Counted from the first letter of the stretch, positions 40,920-49,728 are shown. The stretch is DNA of 64,000 nt from Chthoniobacterales bacterium (GCA_035274845.1 DATENU010000009.1:310001-374000), one strand, 5' to 3'. Translations and numbers: made by a program. The notes: generated by a model not told the origin, from the letters alone.

Positions 40920-43900
40920 ATGTGGATCATTCGGCTAGCTCTCAGTCGTCCTTACACGTTTGTAGTAGGAGCACTGCTTCTGCTCCTCATCACACCGTTC
41001 GTTCTTGTCCGGACGCCGACTGACATTTTTCCGGCGATCAACATCCCGGTCGTCAGTATCATCTGGAATTACACCGGGCTAAGCGCGCGCGAAATCGAGC
41101 AGCGCATTGTTTATACGCAGGAACGCGCGCTGACTACCACGGTCAATAACATCGAGCATATCGAATCGACCTCATACGACGGGATCGGCATCATCAAGCT
41201 CTATTTTCAACCGGGCGTCACCATCTCGACCGCCGTCGCCCAGGTCACCGCCGTCTCACAAACGATCCTGAGACAGCTTCCGCCGGGTTCGACGCCGCCG
41301 CTCGTCATCCAGTACGACGCGGCCACGGTTCCGGTTTTGCAATATGGCATCGGCAGCAACACGCTGTCTGAGCAACAGATTCAGGACATTTCGCTCAACC
41401 AGATTCGCGTCGGCTTGGTTAGCGTTCCTGGCATCACGATTCCTTTTCCTTTCGGTGGCAAGCAACGTCTTGTCTCGGTCGATCTCGACCCGAGAAAGCT
41501 GCAGGAGAAGAACCTGACGCAGACCGATGTCACCAACGCGATCAATTTACAGGCTCTGGTTTTCCCCAGCGGCACGACCAAGTTTGGCGCCCTCCAATAT
41601 CCGATCGATATCAATACCTTTCCGGGGAAAATCGACAGCCTGAACGAGCTGCCGATCAAAGTGGCCGACGGCACGCAGATTCGAATCGGTGACGTCGCCC
41701 AGGTCCGTGACGGTTACGATCCACAACAAAACATAGTCCGGCAGGATGGTGTTCGCAGCACCCTGTTGAGTGTCTTCAAGAGCGGCACCGCTTCCACTCT
41801 GAGCGTCGTCTCCGGAGCGAAACAGGCCATGGCTAATGTCCTAAAAACGGTTTCGAACGCAGTGCAGGTAAAAGAATTCGCCGATCAATCGCTCTTTGTC
41901 CGGGCGGCGATCAGCGGGGTGGCGCGGGAAGGAATCATCGCCGCCGCTTTGACCGCGCTAATGATCCTGCTGTTTCTCGGTTCCTGGCGCAGCACGATCA
42001 TTATTGCAATATCGATTCCGCTTTCCGTGCTAGCATCGATCGCCGTTCTTAGCCTGATCGGAGAAACGATTAACCTGATGACGCTCGGCGGCCTTGCTCT
42101 CGCTGTCGGCATCCTGGTCGATGACGCCACCGTGACGATCGAGAATGTCGAGCGTCACATGAGTCTGGGGGAAAAACTCGAGGACGCGATTCTCAAGGGC
42201 GCGGGCGAGATCGCGCTGCCGGCGTTCGTCTCGTCGTTGTGCATCTGCATCGTGTTCGTGCCGATGTTTCTCCTTTCGGGAGTGGCGCGTTTCCTCTTTG
42301 TTCCCCTGGCTGAGGCGGTGATGTTCGCCGTCTTTGCTTCCTACATTTTGTCGCGGACCCTGGTGCCGACCTTGATCATGTGGTTCGAGCGAAACCACCA
42401 TCCTCCTACGGTTGGGACCACCGCCGGCGCGGCAGGTAAGAAAGAAGACCAACCGAGCGCCTTCTGGCTCAGACCGTTTATCGCTCTCCAACAACTTTTC
42501 GAACGCGGCTTCAATCGCTTCCGAGAAGGATATCACAACCTGCTAGGTGCGATCCTGACGCGCCGGGTGGTTTTCGCCGCGGTCTTTCTCGGAGTTTGTG
42601 CGGGCTCATGGATCCTTGTGCCCTTTCTCGGACAGGACTTCTTTCCGACGGTCGACGCGGGAGCGTTCCAACTGCATGTCCGCGCGCTGGCCGGAACGCG
42701 TGTGGAAGAAACAGCCAACCTCGTCGATCAGGTAGAAACCGTCATCAAACAACGAGTCCCGACGAAGGAACTCAAGGGAATCGTCGACAACATTGGCCTT
42801 CCCACCTCCGGGATTAATTTGAGTTATAACAACAGTGGCATCGCTGGATCGGCCGATGCTGACGTTATTGTCGCGCTGCAGCCAGATCACAAACCAACGG
42901 CGGATTACGTGCGGCAATTGCGGCTCGATCTGCACCAGAAATTCCCGGGCGCCGAATTTTATTTCCTGCCGGCCGATATCGTAACCCAAACCATTAATTT
43001 CGGATTACCGGCGCCGTTCGACATTCAGGTTCTAGGCCGCGACCTCGCGACTAATCACAAGGTCGCGGCCATGCTCTCCCAAAAGCTTCGCAGCGTTACC
43101 GGCGCAGTTGATATTCGAGTGCAACAGCCTGCCCACTTGCAACGACTCCAATTTACGGTCGACCGGGTCAAAGCAGCGGGCGTGGGACTGACGGAGAGAG
43201 ACGTGGCGGGCTCGGTGTTGTTGAGCTTGAGCGGCAGCGGTCAAACCGCGCCGAGTTACTGGGTCGATCCGACCACCGGCGTCCAATATCTGGTCAATGT
43301 GCGCGTGCCGGAGTACCGGGTGGACTCACTCGACGCCCTGCAATCATTGCCGGTGAGCGCGTCGCAACCGGGCGCGGCGAACGGGCAGTTGTTAACGAAC
43401 CTGGCTTCCTTCACCCGGACGAACAGCCAGCCGATCTACTCGCACTACAACATTCTGCCGGTGGTCGATATCTTCGGCGCAGTCGCTAATCGCGATCTCG
43501 GCGGCGTGGTGAGCGATATCAAGCCGATCATAGCCGAAGTGCAAAAGACTTTGCCACGCGGCACTTCAATCGTGTTGCGCGGCCAGGCCTTGACGATGAA
43601 CACCAGTTTCATCGGGTTGAGCATCGGTCTGATTGCCGCGATCGCGCTCATTTACCTGCTGCTCGTCGTGAATTTCCAGAGCTGGCTTGATCCTTTCATC
43701 ATTTTGACAGCGCTGACCGGCGCTCTTGCCGGAGTCATCTGGGGCCTCTACGTTACCGGAACAACCCTGAGCGTTCCCGCAATGATGGGAGCGATCATGT
43801 GCCTGGGGGTCGCTACCGCGAATTCCGTCCTCATTGTAACCTTTGCGCGCCAGCAGCTCGCTGAAGGAAAGGATCCGCTGCACGCCGCGTGGGAAGCAGG

Positions 43901-44156
43901 CACGACGCGTTTGCGTCCCGTGTTGATGACCGCTCTCGCGATGATCATCGGAATGTTGCCAATGGCGCTGGGTCTCGGCGACGGCGGCGAACAAAATGCG
44001 CCGCTTGGTCGCGGGGTCATCGGCGGTCTCATCGTGGCCACTGTCGCCACTCTCCTTTTCGTCCCAGTCGTGTTCAGTCTTTTACACCGAAACAATTCGA
44101 AGCCTGAAAAAACAAATGAATCGCCAGGACCGGCTACGGCCATTCCAGCCACCTAG
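40920..44156 (+). CDS. RND efflux permease, AcrB-like
   Basis: This is a 1078-residue RND pump with TM1 near the start (YTFVVGALLLLLITPFVLV), the porter domain opening AINIPVVSIIWNYTGLSA, and TM4 with GGLALAVGILVDDATVTIENVERH (proton-relay acid pair). TM10-11 reads MGAIMCLGVATANSVLIVTFARQQL. The second half lacks the KKNAIMMVDFA signature of the MdtB/C pair, so it belongs to a different branch from those at 8266 and 11445. The order permease then adaptor is reversed relative to the first locus. It sits behind leader element copy 13 and the tiny frame at 40788. Substrate unknown; no outer-membrane channel follows. Confidence 0.92.
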   Translation: MWIIRLALSRPYTFVVGALLLLLITPFVLVRTPTDIFPAINIPVVSIIWNYTGLSAREIEQRIVYTQERALTTTVNNIEHIESTSYDGIGIIKLYFQPGVTISTAVAQVTAVSQTILRQLPPGSTPPLVIQYDAATVPVLQYGIGSNTLSEQQIQDISLNQIRVGLVSVPGITIPFPFGGKQRLVSVDLDPRKLQEKNLTQTDVTNAINLQALVFPSGTTKFGALQYPIDINTFPGKIDSLNELPIKVADGTQIRIGDVAQVRDGYDPQQNIVRQDGVRSTLLSVFKSGTASTLSVVSGAKQAMANVLKTVSNAVQVKEFADQSLFVRAAISGVAREGIIAAALTALMILLFLGSWRSTIIIAISIPLSVLASIAVLSLIGETINLMTLGGLALAVGILVDDATVTIENVERHMSLGEKLEDAILKGAGEIALPAFVSSLCICIVFVPMFLLSGVARFLFVPLAEAVMFAVFASYILSRTLVPTLIMWFERNHHPPTVGTTAGAAGKKEDQPSAFWLRPFIALQQLFERGFNRFREGYHNLLGAILTRRVVFAAVFLGVCAGSWILVPFLGQDFFPTVDAGAFQLHVRALAGTRVEETANLVDQVETVIKQRVPTKELKGIVDNIGLPTSGINLSYNNSGIAGSADADVIVALQPDHKPTADYVRQLRLDLHQKFPGAEFYFLPADIVTQTINFGLPAPFDIQVLGRDLATNHKVAAMLSQKLRSVTGAVDIRVQQPAHLQRLQFTVDRVKAAGVGLTERDVAGSVLLSLSGSGQTAPSYWVDPTTGVQYLVNVRVPEYRVDSLDALQSLPVSASQPGAANGQLLTNLASFTRTNSQPIYSHYNILPVVDIFGAVANRDLGGVVSDIKPIIAEVQKTLPRGTSIVLRGQALTMNTSFIGLSIGLIAAIALIYLLLVVNFQSWLDPFIILTALTGALAGVIWGLYVTGTTLSVPAMMGAIMCLGVATANSVLIVTFARQQLAEGKDPLHAAWEAGTTRLRPVLMTALAMIIGMLPMALGLGDGGEQNAPLGRGVIGGLIVATVATLLFVPVVFSLLHRNNSKPEKTNESPGPATAIPAT

Positions 44157-44159
44157 CGA

Positions 44160-45413
44160 ATGAACGAATGCCTTATGAACGGAACAATTCTTAGTCACAT
44201 TCTACTACCCGGAGCAAAGAGCGGATCCAAGAAATCGCTGTTCGGAAAACGCGGACCTCGTCTGCTCATCGTCATTGGCGCCGTGCTGTTGCTCCTCGCC
44301 GTTGTCGCTGGCGCCTTGCCCCGATTTTTGCAGCGACGCGTGGCAATAACGGACACGAAGCAACTGGCGGTGCCAAATGTGTCCGTCGTTTCGCCCAAGA
44401 CGGGGGCGTCGGCGGATGGCTTGATGTTACCCGCTGAAGTCCGGCCGTGGCAAGAAGCGAGCATTTTTTCCCGGGTGAATGGCTACCTGAAAAGCTGGCA
44501 GGTCGACATTGGCGCGCACGTCGAACAAGACCAATTGCTCGCGGAAGTCGACACCCCGGATCTCGATCACCAGCTCGAGCAGGCCCGCTCCCAGGCAGCG
44601 CTGGCCGTGAAAAGCGCCGAGCTCGCCAAATTGACCAATATTAAATGGCAGCAACTATGGCACCAAGGAGTCGTCGCCGAGCTCGACGCCCAAAACACCG
44701 CGACCAACGAGGAGACAACCAAGGCGAATGCGGAAGCATTTGCGGCCAACCTTCGCGTTCTCGAGCAACAGGTTGCGTTTAAACGCGTGACCGCGCCGTT
44801 CGCCGGCACGATTACCGCGCGCAACATCAATGTGGGCGACCTGATCGCCGCCAATAACACGAACATGGAAATGTTCCATCTCCAGCAAATCAATCCGTTG
44901 CGCATATATTTTCGAGTGCCGCAGTCTAACGCGACCGACATTCACAACGGGCAGTCGATCGATGTTGTGTTTCCAGATCAAGGGGGGAAAACGTTGCAGG
45001 CGAAGGTTGCGACCACTTCGGAATCGATCACGCCCAATTCTCGAACGCTGCTGGTCGAACTCCATCTCGACAACGCCGACAATCAGATCCAGCCCGGTAG
45101 CTACGCGCAGGTTAGACTGACGGCCAGTGCATTAGGTCAGGTTATGACTCTGCCGAATAACACCCTGCTCTTTCGCGCCCAGGGATTGCAGGTCGGAGTG
45201 GTGAAGCCCGACAACACAGTCGAGCTTCGCGATATCAAGGTAGGCCGCGACTTTGGCACGACGATTGAAATTGTTCAGGGCCTCACTCCGTCGGATCAGG
45301 TCATTCTTAATCCAGCTGATTCTCTTGTCACCGGCAACGTGGTGACTGTCGCGCCACCTTCTCAACCCAACCAGAAATCTGGTTCATCGCCGCCTCAAGT
45401 AGCTGAAAAATGA
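44160..45413 (+). CDS. RND efflux periplasmic adaptor (membrane fusion protein)
   Basis: This is a 417-residue adaptor for the preceding pump. An N-terminal basic region and one anchor helix (about 37-56, LLIVIGAVLLLLAVVAGAL) are followed by the lipoyl half FSRVNGYLKSWQVDIGAHVEQ and the alpha hairpin (TPDLDHQLEQARSQAAL, heptad-like). The second lipoyl half is VTAPFAGTITARNINVGDL, with a beta barrel and a membrane-proximal domain (IEIVQGLTPSDQVILN). The gap from the pump gene is 3 bases, so both are made together. No outer-membrane factor follows; a tRNA gene comes next. Confidence 0.92.
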   Translation: MNECLMNGTILSHILLPGAKSGSKKSLFGKRGPRLLIVIGAVLLLLAVVAGALPRFLQRRVAITDTKQLAVPNVSVVSPKTGASADGLMLPAEVRPWQEASIFSRVNGYLKSWQVDIGAHVEQDQLLAEVDTPDLDHQLEQARSQAALAVKSAELAKLTNIKWQQLWHQGVVAELDAQNTATNEETTKANAEAFAANLRVLEQQVAFKRVTAPFAGTITARNINVGDLIAANNTNMEMFHLQQINPLRIYFRVPQSNATDIHNGQSIDVVFPDQGGKTLQAKVATTSESITPNSRTLLVELHLDNADNQIQPGSYAQVRLTASALGQVMTLPNNTLLFRAQGLQVGVVKPDNTVELRDIKVGRDFGTTIEIVQGLTPSDQVILNPADSLVTGNVVTVAPPSQPNQKSGSSPPQVAEK

Positions 45414-45462
45414 CAGCGTTTGCCCTGTCCCGCGACGTGATTGAAAGTGCTTCGCGAGCTGA

Positions 45463-45544
45463 GCCAGGGTGGCGAAATTGGCAGACGCGCCAGACTTAGG
45501 ATCTGGTGGAGCAATCCTTAGGGGTTCGAGTCCCCTCCCTGGCA
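45463..45544 (+). tRNA. tRNA-Leu (anticodon UAG)
   Basis: An 82-base cloverleaf. The acceptor stem GCCAGGG pairs with CCCTGGC (45537-45543) with discriminator A. The anticodon arm is CCAGA-CTTAGGA-TCTGG with anticodon TAG, decoding CUA/CUN leucine. A long variable arm (type II) follows, and the T arm has GGTTCGAGTC. CCA is not encoded. It marks the boundary between the accessory region and the ordinary chromosome. Confidence 0.97.
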
Positions 45545-45559
45545 CTTTCCTGTGGAGAC

Positions 45560-45587
45560 GGAAGATGGAAGATAGAGGATTGAGGAT
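45560..45587 (+). repeat. Degenerate heptamer repeat, GGAAGAT type
   Basis: Four 7-base units follow directly: GGAAGAT, GGAAGAT, AGAGGAT, TGAGGAT. It lies 15 bases after the tRNA gene. Two perfect units only, but the period is the same as in the clear heptamer arrays at 47741 and 62558. Confidence 0.5.
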
Positions 45588-45596
45588 GGCGACGGC

Positions 45597-46175
45597 TTAA
45601 GGCTGGCCGCAATATTTGAAGAGGAGCATCTCCGCAGTTCCATCCGGATAGAAAAAGCGAATGGCGCCATCGCGCCCGACGTAATCGGAAAGGACGCTGC
45701 AACTGGCGCGGCGGCTGTGAACCTGGTGGAGGCCGAGATGGGTTCGAACGTAGAGCTCGCCCCACGCTTCAATGAAAAGAGCGCGACGACTCTTTTCCGT
45801 GAGAAGAACTTCCAGCGCCGGGCGCTCATATTCGACAAATTTTACGGGCGTATCGGCTTCGATCCGGGCGTAATCGAGACCGGGAGATTCAACCATCCCT
45901 GCCGCCGGCAACCCTTCCCAACTGGTGGCGACTACGCCCACTCGCACCCGCGCATCGAACCCGGCAGCGGCGTTTTGCCGCGAGTGGGTACTGAGCGCGA
46001 TGCGCAACGGACCGAGATCGCCCATCCGGATCGTGATCCAAAAGTGATCGATGTTACTTGCGACCTTGTCGATCTCGGCTGCGAACGCGACCGGTTCGCC
46101 CGTCACCTGGACAATGGCGCCGTGCTGGGCTGGAAATTTGGGACGTTGGCCGCGGGGTCGATGTCGATGTGGCAC
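45597..46175 (-). CDS. Conserved-looking protein of unknown function
   Basis: This is a 192-residue protein read from a GTG. The coding character is clear from about residue 18 on: AIVQVTGEPVAFAAEID, DHFWITIRMGDLGPLRIALSTHSRQN, GVVATSWEGLPAAG, VKFVEYERPALEVLL and the ending FFYPDGTAEMLLFKYCG. No signal peptide. The first 17 residues are Arg/His/Pro-rich and look unlike the rest, while another frame reads IFFACHIDIDPAANVP there, so the true N-terminus may be elsewhere or the start may be disturbed by a frameshift. Family not recognised. It follows the phosphodiesterase gene by 20 bases. Confidence 0.7.
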   Translation of the reverse strand: MPHRHRPRGQRPKFPAQHGAIVQVTGEPVAFAAEIDKVASNIDHFWITIRMGDLGPLRIALSTHSRQNAAAGFDARVRVGVVATSWEGLPAAGMVESPGLDYARIEADTPVKFVEYERPALEVLLTEKSRRALFIEAWGELYVRTHLGLHQVHSRRASCSVLSDYVGRDGAIRFFYPDGTAEMLLFKYCGQP

Positions 46176-46195
46176 GCGAAGAAAATCAAATTGGC

Positions 46196-47782
46196 TCAGT
46201 GCTTCTCGCCTGAACTCTCGAAAGCGCCGTTGCCTTCATCGAGGTAGATCGTCTCACCCAGGGACGAAATCCGCAGGTGCTGACGCCATTGACCGGACGG
46301 AAATTTGCGGGTGGCCTCGATCGTCTTGCTGACCGCTTCAATTCGCTCGCCTTTTTCATTCATCGCCTCGATCAAAACGCGACCGTCGAATTTCTGCGGC
46401 GTCTCGACTCCCAGAATGTGCAAAACGGTCGGCGCGATATCGAGGTTGCTGCTCGGCAAAGTCGTGGCGGCGCCTTTTCGAAAATCCGGGCCGGCGGCGA
46501 TGAGCGTGTTGTGCACGTCGAACTCGCTCAAGGTAACGTGGGTGCCCGTTCCGGCGGGGCGAGCGTTGTCGGCGATGACGTGTCCGGGAACGCCGAACTG
46601 ATTGGGCTTCCTGTTCCAGCGCAACGCGACCATGACGTCCGGCGCGTCCGGACTGTTCACCCGGCCGAACTCCAGCGGGAAAGTCCCTTCGAATTGTTCG
46701 CGGGCGAAAATGACGCCGGCAAAATCGGAGCGTTGCAGCCATTCGACGAGGCGCGCGGTAACGTCGCGGTCGTGCTCGATGACGTAGAAGAGAATCGTGC
46801 CGGCGTTGTGGGCGGTGATGACCTGACCGCGCTTTGGCGTCTCGGTAAACGAAGTCTTCGCGTCAAAGCCGGCTTTGCCCAGCTCAGCGGAGAAGTCGAT
46901 CGCGCGTTCGATGGTGGAGAAGCCGTGATCGGAGACGACGAAAATATCAGTGGACGCGCGCGCCTTCTTCTTTTCCAAGGCATCGACGACAACCGAAAGG
47001 TTGCGATCGGAGCTGCGAATGGCGGCCAGGCAAGCCTCCGAACCCGGAGTGGAATCATGCTCGGCCAGGTCAGGTTCATTGAGCCAGAGAAGGGAGAATG
47101 CCGGAAGCCCGTCGCCCCAGAGCATCTCGGTGAGAGCCCGGGCTGCGTAGCGGTTTCGTTCGTCGCTTGTTTCAGCCGGTTGAGGGAGCAACGGTCCGAG
47201 AAGCCGAATCGTTTCTTCGCGTAACGTCGCCGCCATCGGCGCGGCGGCGAATTTCACCGCATTCTTCAATTCCGCGTGAGTCCATTCCGCGTGGCGGTCG
47301 TGCAAAAAGGCGACCGATTTTGTTCCGGCGACCGCTGTCTTCCGGCCGGCCGCGCGGAGCAGCTCCGCGATGGTCGGCGTGGCCACGTACCGGCCACCGG
47401 TCACTTCGTCAGCCTTCTTGATTAACTCCCAGTCCGCGTTGTCGAAGACCTTGCGGGCGTCGATGCCAGGACGGAATTCGCGGTTGGCGATGATCCCATT
47501 CCGGCCCGGGAAAACGCCGGTCGCGATGGCGGCGCCATTAACGTTCGTAGCGGTCGGATAGACGGAGTGGTGATGAGTGAAGGTGACGCCTTCCTGCGCG
47601 AGTTTCCAAAGCGTGGGGGTGTTGCGTTCGGTAACGAAGTCGGGGCGCATCCCGTCCCAAACCACCACGACAACGTGGCGATCGGTGGGCGGGTTTTCGC
47701 ACCGGAGGACTGCGGGAAAAAAGACGAGGAATAGGGAAAACGTCCAACGCCCAACGTCCAACGTCCAACGTCCAACGTCCAA
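46196..47782 (-). CDS. Exported alkaline-phosphatase-superfamily phosphodiesterase
   Basis: This is a 528-residue type I phosphodiesterase/nucleotide pyrophosphatase of the alkaline phosphatase superfamily. A heptamer-encoded start (DVGRWTLDVGRWT) is followed by a hydrophobic signal segment (FSLFLVFFPAVL). The metal site is visible in VVVVVWDGMRPDF (first Asp), the nucleophile Thr in HSVYPTATNVNG, the second site in DIFVVSDHGFST, and the third in AGTGTHVTLSEFDVHNT. It should cleave phosphodiesters or pyrophosphates in the periplasm. The reading as given starts at a TTG within a heptamer array; the array lies where slippage would change the frame, see the repeat at 47741-47782. Confidence 0.85.
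   Translation of the reverse strand: MDVGRWTLDVGRWTFSLFLVFFPAVLRCENPPTDRHVVVVVWDGMRPDFVTERNTPTLWKLAQEGVTFTHHHSVYPTATNVNGAAIATGVFPGRNGIIANREFRPGIDARKVFDNADWELIKKADEVTGGRYVATPTIAELLRAAGRKTAVAGTKSVAFLHDRHAEWTHAELKNAVKFAAAPMAATLREETIRLLGPLLPQPAETSDERNRYAARALTEMLWGDGLPAFSLLWLNEPDLAEHDSTPGSEACLAAIRSSDRNLSVVVDALEKKKARASTDIFVVSDHGFSTIERAIDFSAELGKAGFDAKTSFTETPKRGQVITAHNAGTILFYVIEHDRDVTARLVEWLQRSDFAGVIFAREQFEGTFPLEFGRVNSPDAPDVMVALRWNRKPNQFGVPGHVIADNARPAGTGTHVTLSEFDVHNTLIAAGPDFRKGAATTLPSSNLDIAPTVLHILGVETPQKFDGRVLIEAMNEKGERIEAVSKTIEATRKFPSGQWRQHLRISSLGETIYLDEGNGAFESSGEKH
47741..47782. repeat. Heptamer tandem repeat CGTCCAA x 6 at the start of the phosphodiesterase gene
   Basis: Six consecutive 7-base units (one with a T to C change) cover 42 bases. 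On the minus strand the unit is TTGGACG and encodes the DVGRWTL pattern in whichever frame is read, because 7 is not a multiple of 3. An ATG on the minus strand at 47798 lies 16 bases ahead of the TTG start and is out of frame with the mature protein by one base; loss of one unit would bring it into frame. Confidence 0.85.
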
Positions 47783-47813
47783 TGTGAGAGAGAAGCATCG
47801 GTCGTTGATTGAG

Positions 47814-48272
47814 TTATTCCCTGGCGAATTTGGGAGGGACGAGCCAGCGCAGCTCGCCTTTCATCGAACCGGGATCAAGCTGGACCAGAGCGACGCCCGC
47901 TTTGGGAAGCTTGGTCTCGCCGCCGGTCAATTGAAAGATGGTCCGCGTGAAATCGGGTTCGTGACCCACAACCATCAGGCTGTCGCCGGCAAAGTCCTTG
48001 AGCAGCTTCTTCAGGTTGGCGGCGTCGAAGCCGGGGCGGAGAAGGGGATCTACGCGAACTTTCTGCTTCAGATATTTGCCCGCGATTTCGGCGGTTTGAC
48101 TCGCGCGTGGCAGCGGACTCGTAAAAATGGCGGGGGAAATTTCGAGCTGCTTCAGGAGTTTCGCGACGGCGGCGACCTGGACCTTGCCCTCCTCGGTCAG
48201 CGGGCGTTCGTCGTCGGGCTTGCGCCAATTCGGCCAATCGGCTTTTCCGTGACGAAGAAAATAGAGCTTCAT
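47814..48272 (-). CDS. sixA: SixA-type histidine phosphatase
   Basis: This is a 152-residue member of the histidine phosphatase superfamily. It opens MKLYFLRHGKADW with the catalytic RHG motif near residue 7, then RPLTEEGKVQVAAVA, a SPLPRASQTAEI Arg site, and the second catalytic His in VVGHEPDFT. SixA-type proteins remove phosphate from phospho-His in phosphorelay HPt domains. The start is the MKLYF Met (48272), since upstream residues are unlike the family. It lies 31 bases after the phosphodiesterase start, on the same strand but in a separate region. Confidence 0.88.
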   Translation of the reverse strand: MKLYFLRHGKADWPNWRKPDDERPLTEEGKVQVAAVAKLLKQLEISPAIFTSPLPRASQTAEIAGKYLKQKVRVDPLLRPGFDAANLKKLLKDFAGDSLMVVGHEPDFTRTIFQLTGGETKLPKAGVALVQLDPGSMKGELRWLVPPKFARE

Positions 48273-48398
48273 AAATGGAAATGAGACAGGGGAGAAAGAG
48301 TCAGACAGGATCAACCGGATTCCAAGGATTGTTTCGAGACCAATTCCTCGCGCGCACGATCAGGTTCACGCCGCTGGCGTTCTCTTTAACCTGGATCG

Positions 48399-48815
48399 CT
48401 ACGTTCCGCGCCACCAGGCGGTGATCGTGCAGGCGAGTACGGACGTCGTCAGCGCATTGACGACCTGCCCGACCACGAACCACGGATGAAGATTGATGAA
48501 CACCGCGGCGTTTACGATGAGCGGCGCGGAAAGGGCCATCCAGCACACCGCGGCGAAACGCAACGCGCCGACGCAGCCACCGGCAAACACGCCACCATTT
48601 CGCGCCACGAGGAGAAAGACGGTGGCGATCGCAATGCAGCTCAGGAACGTGATCGTGGAGGAGAGCGTGTAACTGCGGTTGTTTTCCGGGCGCCAGGTGT
48701 TCGGGGTCAGTTGCTGGAACCGGTGAAACACCATTCCCATCCAAAACCAGCTGGTGAAGATCGCCGCCAGGCCGGCGATGGCGCCTGGAGCGAGTGCAAA
48801 TTGTAACGTCTTCAT
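48399..48815 (-). CDS. Small integral membrane protein of unknown function
   Basis: This is a 138-residue protein with about four hydrophobic segments: IAGLAAIFTSWFWMGMVF (about 12-30), TITFLSCIAIATVFLLVA, AVCWMALSAPLIVNAAVF and VVNALTTSVLACTIT. A polar TPNTWRPENNRSY loop joins the first two. The layout resembles DUF1761-like proteins, but I cannot be sure. It is divergent from the small His-rich protein at 48923. The 126 bases between its stop and the SixA start hold no recognisable feature. Confidence 0.75.
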   Translation of the reverse strand: MKTLQFALAPGAIAGLAAIFTSWFWMGMVFHRFQQLTPNTWRPENNRSYTLSSTITFLSCIAIATVFLLVARNGGVFAGGCVGALRFAAVCWMALSAPLIVNAAVFINLHPWFVVGQVVNALTTSVLACTITAWWRGT

Positions 48816-48922
48816 AACGTCAAAGCCGGCTGCAGATTAGCCGGCAATGCGGGCAGGTGTCACGCCTCTAAATTGGGCGCGGGGCAACCTCCACCTCCTC
48901 TCCATCCGATTGATTAGTTAAT

Positions 48923-49204
48923 ATGATTAACAAACTACTGCTGCTCGCGGCCATTGCGGCGAGCTTCACTTTCGGGGCCGTCCTCAAGGCTGAGGCGGGA
49001 CTTCACATCGAAATCGGTGACCGGCCGTACTATTCTCACGGCCCGCGTTACTGGGAGGGTGAATATGAAATGATCTGGGTGCCGGGCCATTGGTCCGAGC
49101 ACGGTCATCATTGGATCCACGGCCATTACCGCCGTGGCGAACACCGCCACCATCGTCACCACGACGAGGTGAGGTCTGATATTCGGATCGAAGAACACCG
49201 CTAA
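48923..49204 (+). CDS. Exported His-rich small protein (YXWGXW/BcpO-like)
   Basis: This is a 93-residue exported protein: signal peptide (ending AEAGL), then GDRPYYSHGPRYWEGEYEMIWVPGHW with the WVPGHW repeat found in small periplasmic proteins, then a His-rich stretch (HGHHWIHGHYRRGEHRHHRHHDE) able to bind metal ions. The His content (about one residue in five) suggests Ni, Zn or Cu buffering. It lies opposite to the small membrane protein; the 107-base interval between the two starts should hold divergent promoters. A clear terminator follows it. Confidence 0.8.
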   Translation: MINKLLLLAAIAASFTFGAVLKAEAGLHIEIGDRPYYSHGPRYWEGEYEMIWVPGHWSEHGHHWIHGHYRRGEHRHHRHHDEVRSDIRIEEHR

Positions 49205-49230
49205 TCAGTCAGCGACCAGGAAAATAAAAG

Positions 49231-49268
49231 GGCCCGGCGGCTGCCATGTCGCCGGGCTCATTTCTTTT
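49231..49268 (+). terminator. Intrinsic terminator after the His-rich protein
   Basis: GCCCGGCG (49232-49239) pairs with CGCCGGGC (49250-49257) with a short extension and a TGCCAT loop, followed by a T-rich run (TCATTTCTTTTTG). It ends the unit at 48923-49204. Confidence 0.8.
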
Positions 49269-49323
49269 TGCCACACGATGCACTTTCGATTCGGCAACCG
49301 GAGCGGTTGCCCTACAATGTCGG

Positions 49324-49728
49324 ATGAGCGCCACCGCCCCGCCCTTTGAGATGCCGATGGCGGTGCAACCGGCCGACATCGACCAGCAGAACCACGTCAA
49401 CAATACCGTTTACGTGCGCTGGATCCAGGAAGCGGCGACCGCGCATTGGAACGCCACTGCGCCCATGCCGGCGCACGATGAGATCGGCTGGGTCGTCCTT
49501 CGTCACGAGATCGATTACAAAGCCCCGGTTTCTCTCCGAGACGAGATCCTGCTTCGCACCTGGGTTGGGAAAGCGACGCGGGTGACTTTCGAGCGTTTCG
49601 TTGAAGTTCTGCGAAAGAGCGACCGCAAAGTTCTGGCCCAGGCGCGGACTCTGTGGGTCCCGATCGATCCGAAAAGCGCCCGGCCGATTCGCGTCCCCGC
49701 GGAAGTTCGCGAGCGCTTTTCGATCTGA
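49324..49728 (+). CDS. Hotdog-fold acyl-CoA thioesterase
   Basis: This is a 134-residue 4HBT-type thioesterase. The catalytic region reads PADIDQQNHVNNTVYVRWIQEAA, with the Asp and the HVNN motif typical of the YbgC/acyl-ACP thioesterase group. A second strand is VVLRHEIDYKAPVSLRDEI and a third is VTFERFVEVLRKSDRKVLAQA. The protein should form a tetramer and hydrolyse short acyl-CoA. It ends with a basic tail and no membrane segment. It is convergent with the lipoprotein gene; the 89 bases between the two stops show nothing recognisable. Confidence 0.88.
   Translation: MSATAPPFEMPMAVQPADIDQQNHVNNTVYVRWIQEAATAHWNATAPMPAHDEIGWVVLRHEIDYKAPVSLRDEILLRTWVGKATRVTFERFVEVLRKSDRKVLAQARTLWVPIDPKSARPIRVPAEVRERFSI

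Noticed and set aside
45414-45596. Integrated element at the tRNA-Leu gene
   Set aside because: No integrase and no repeat of the tRNA 3' end was seen within the window, although the tRNA does mark the change from accessory to core genes.
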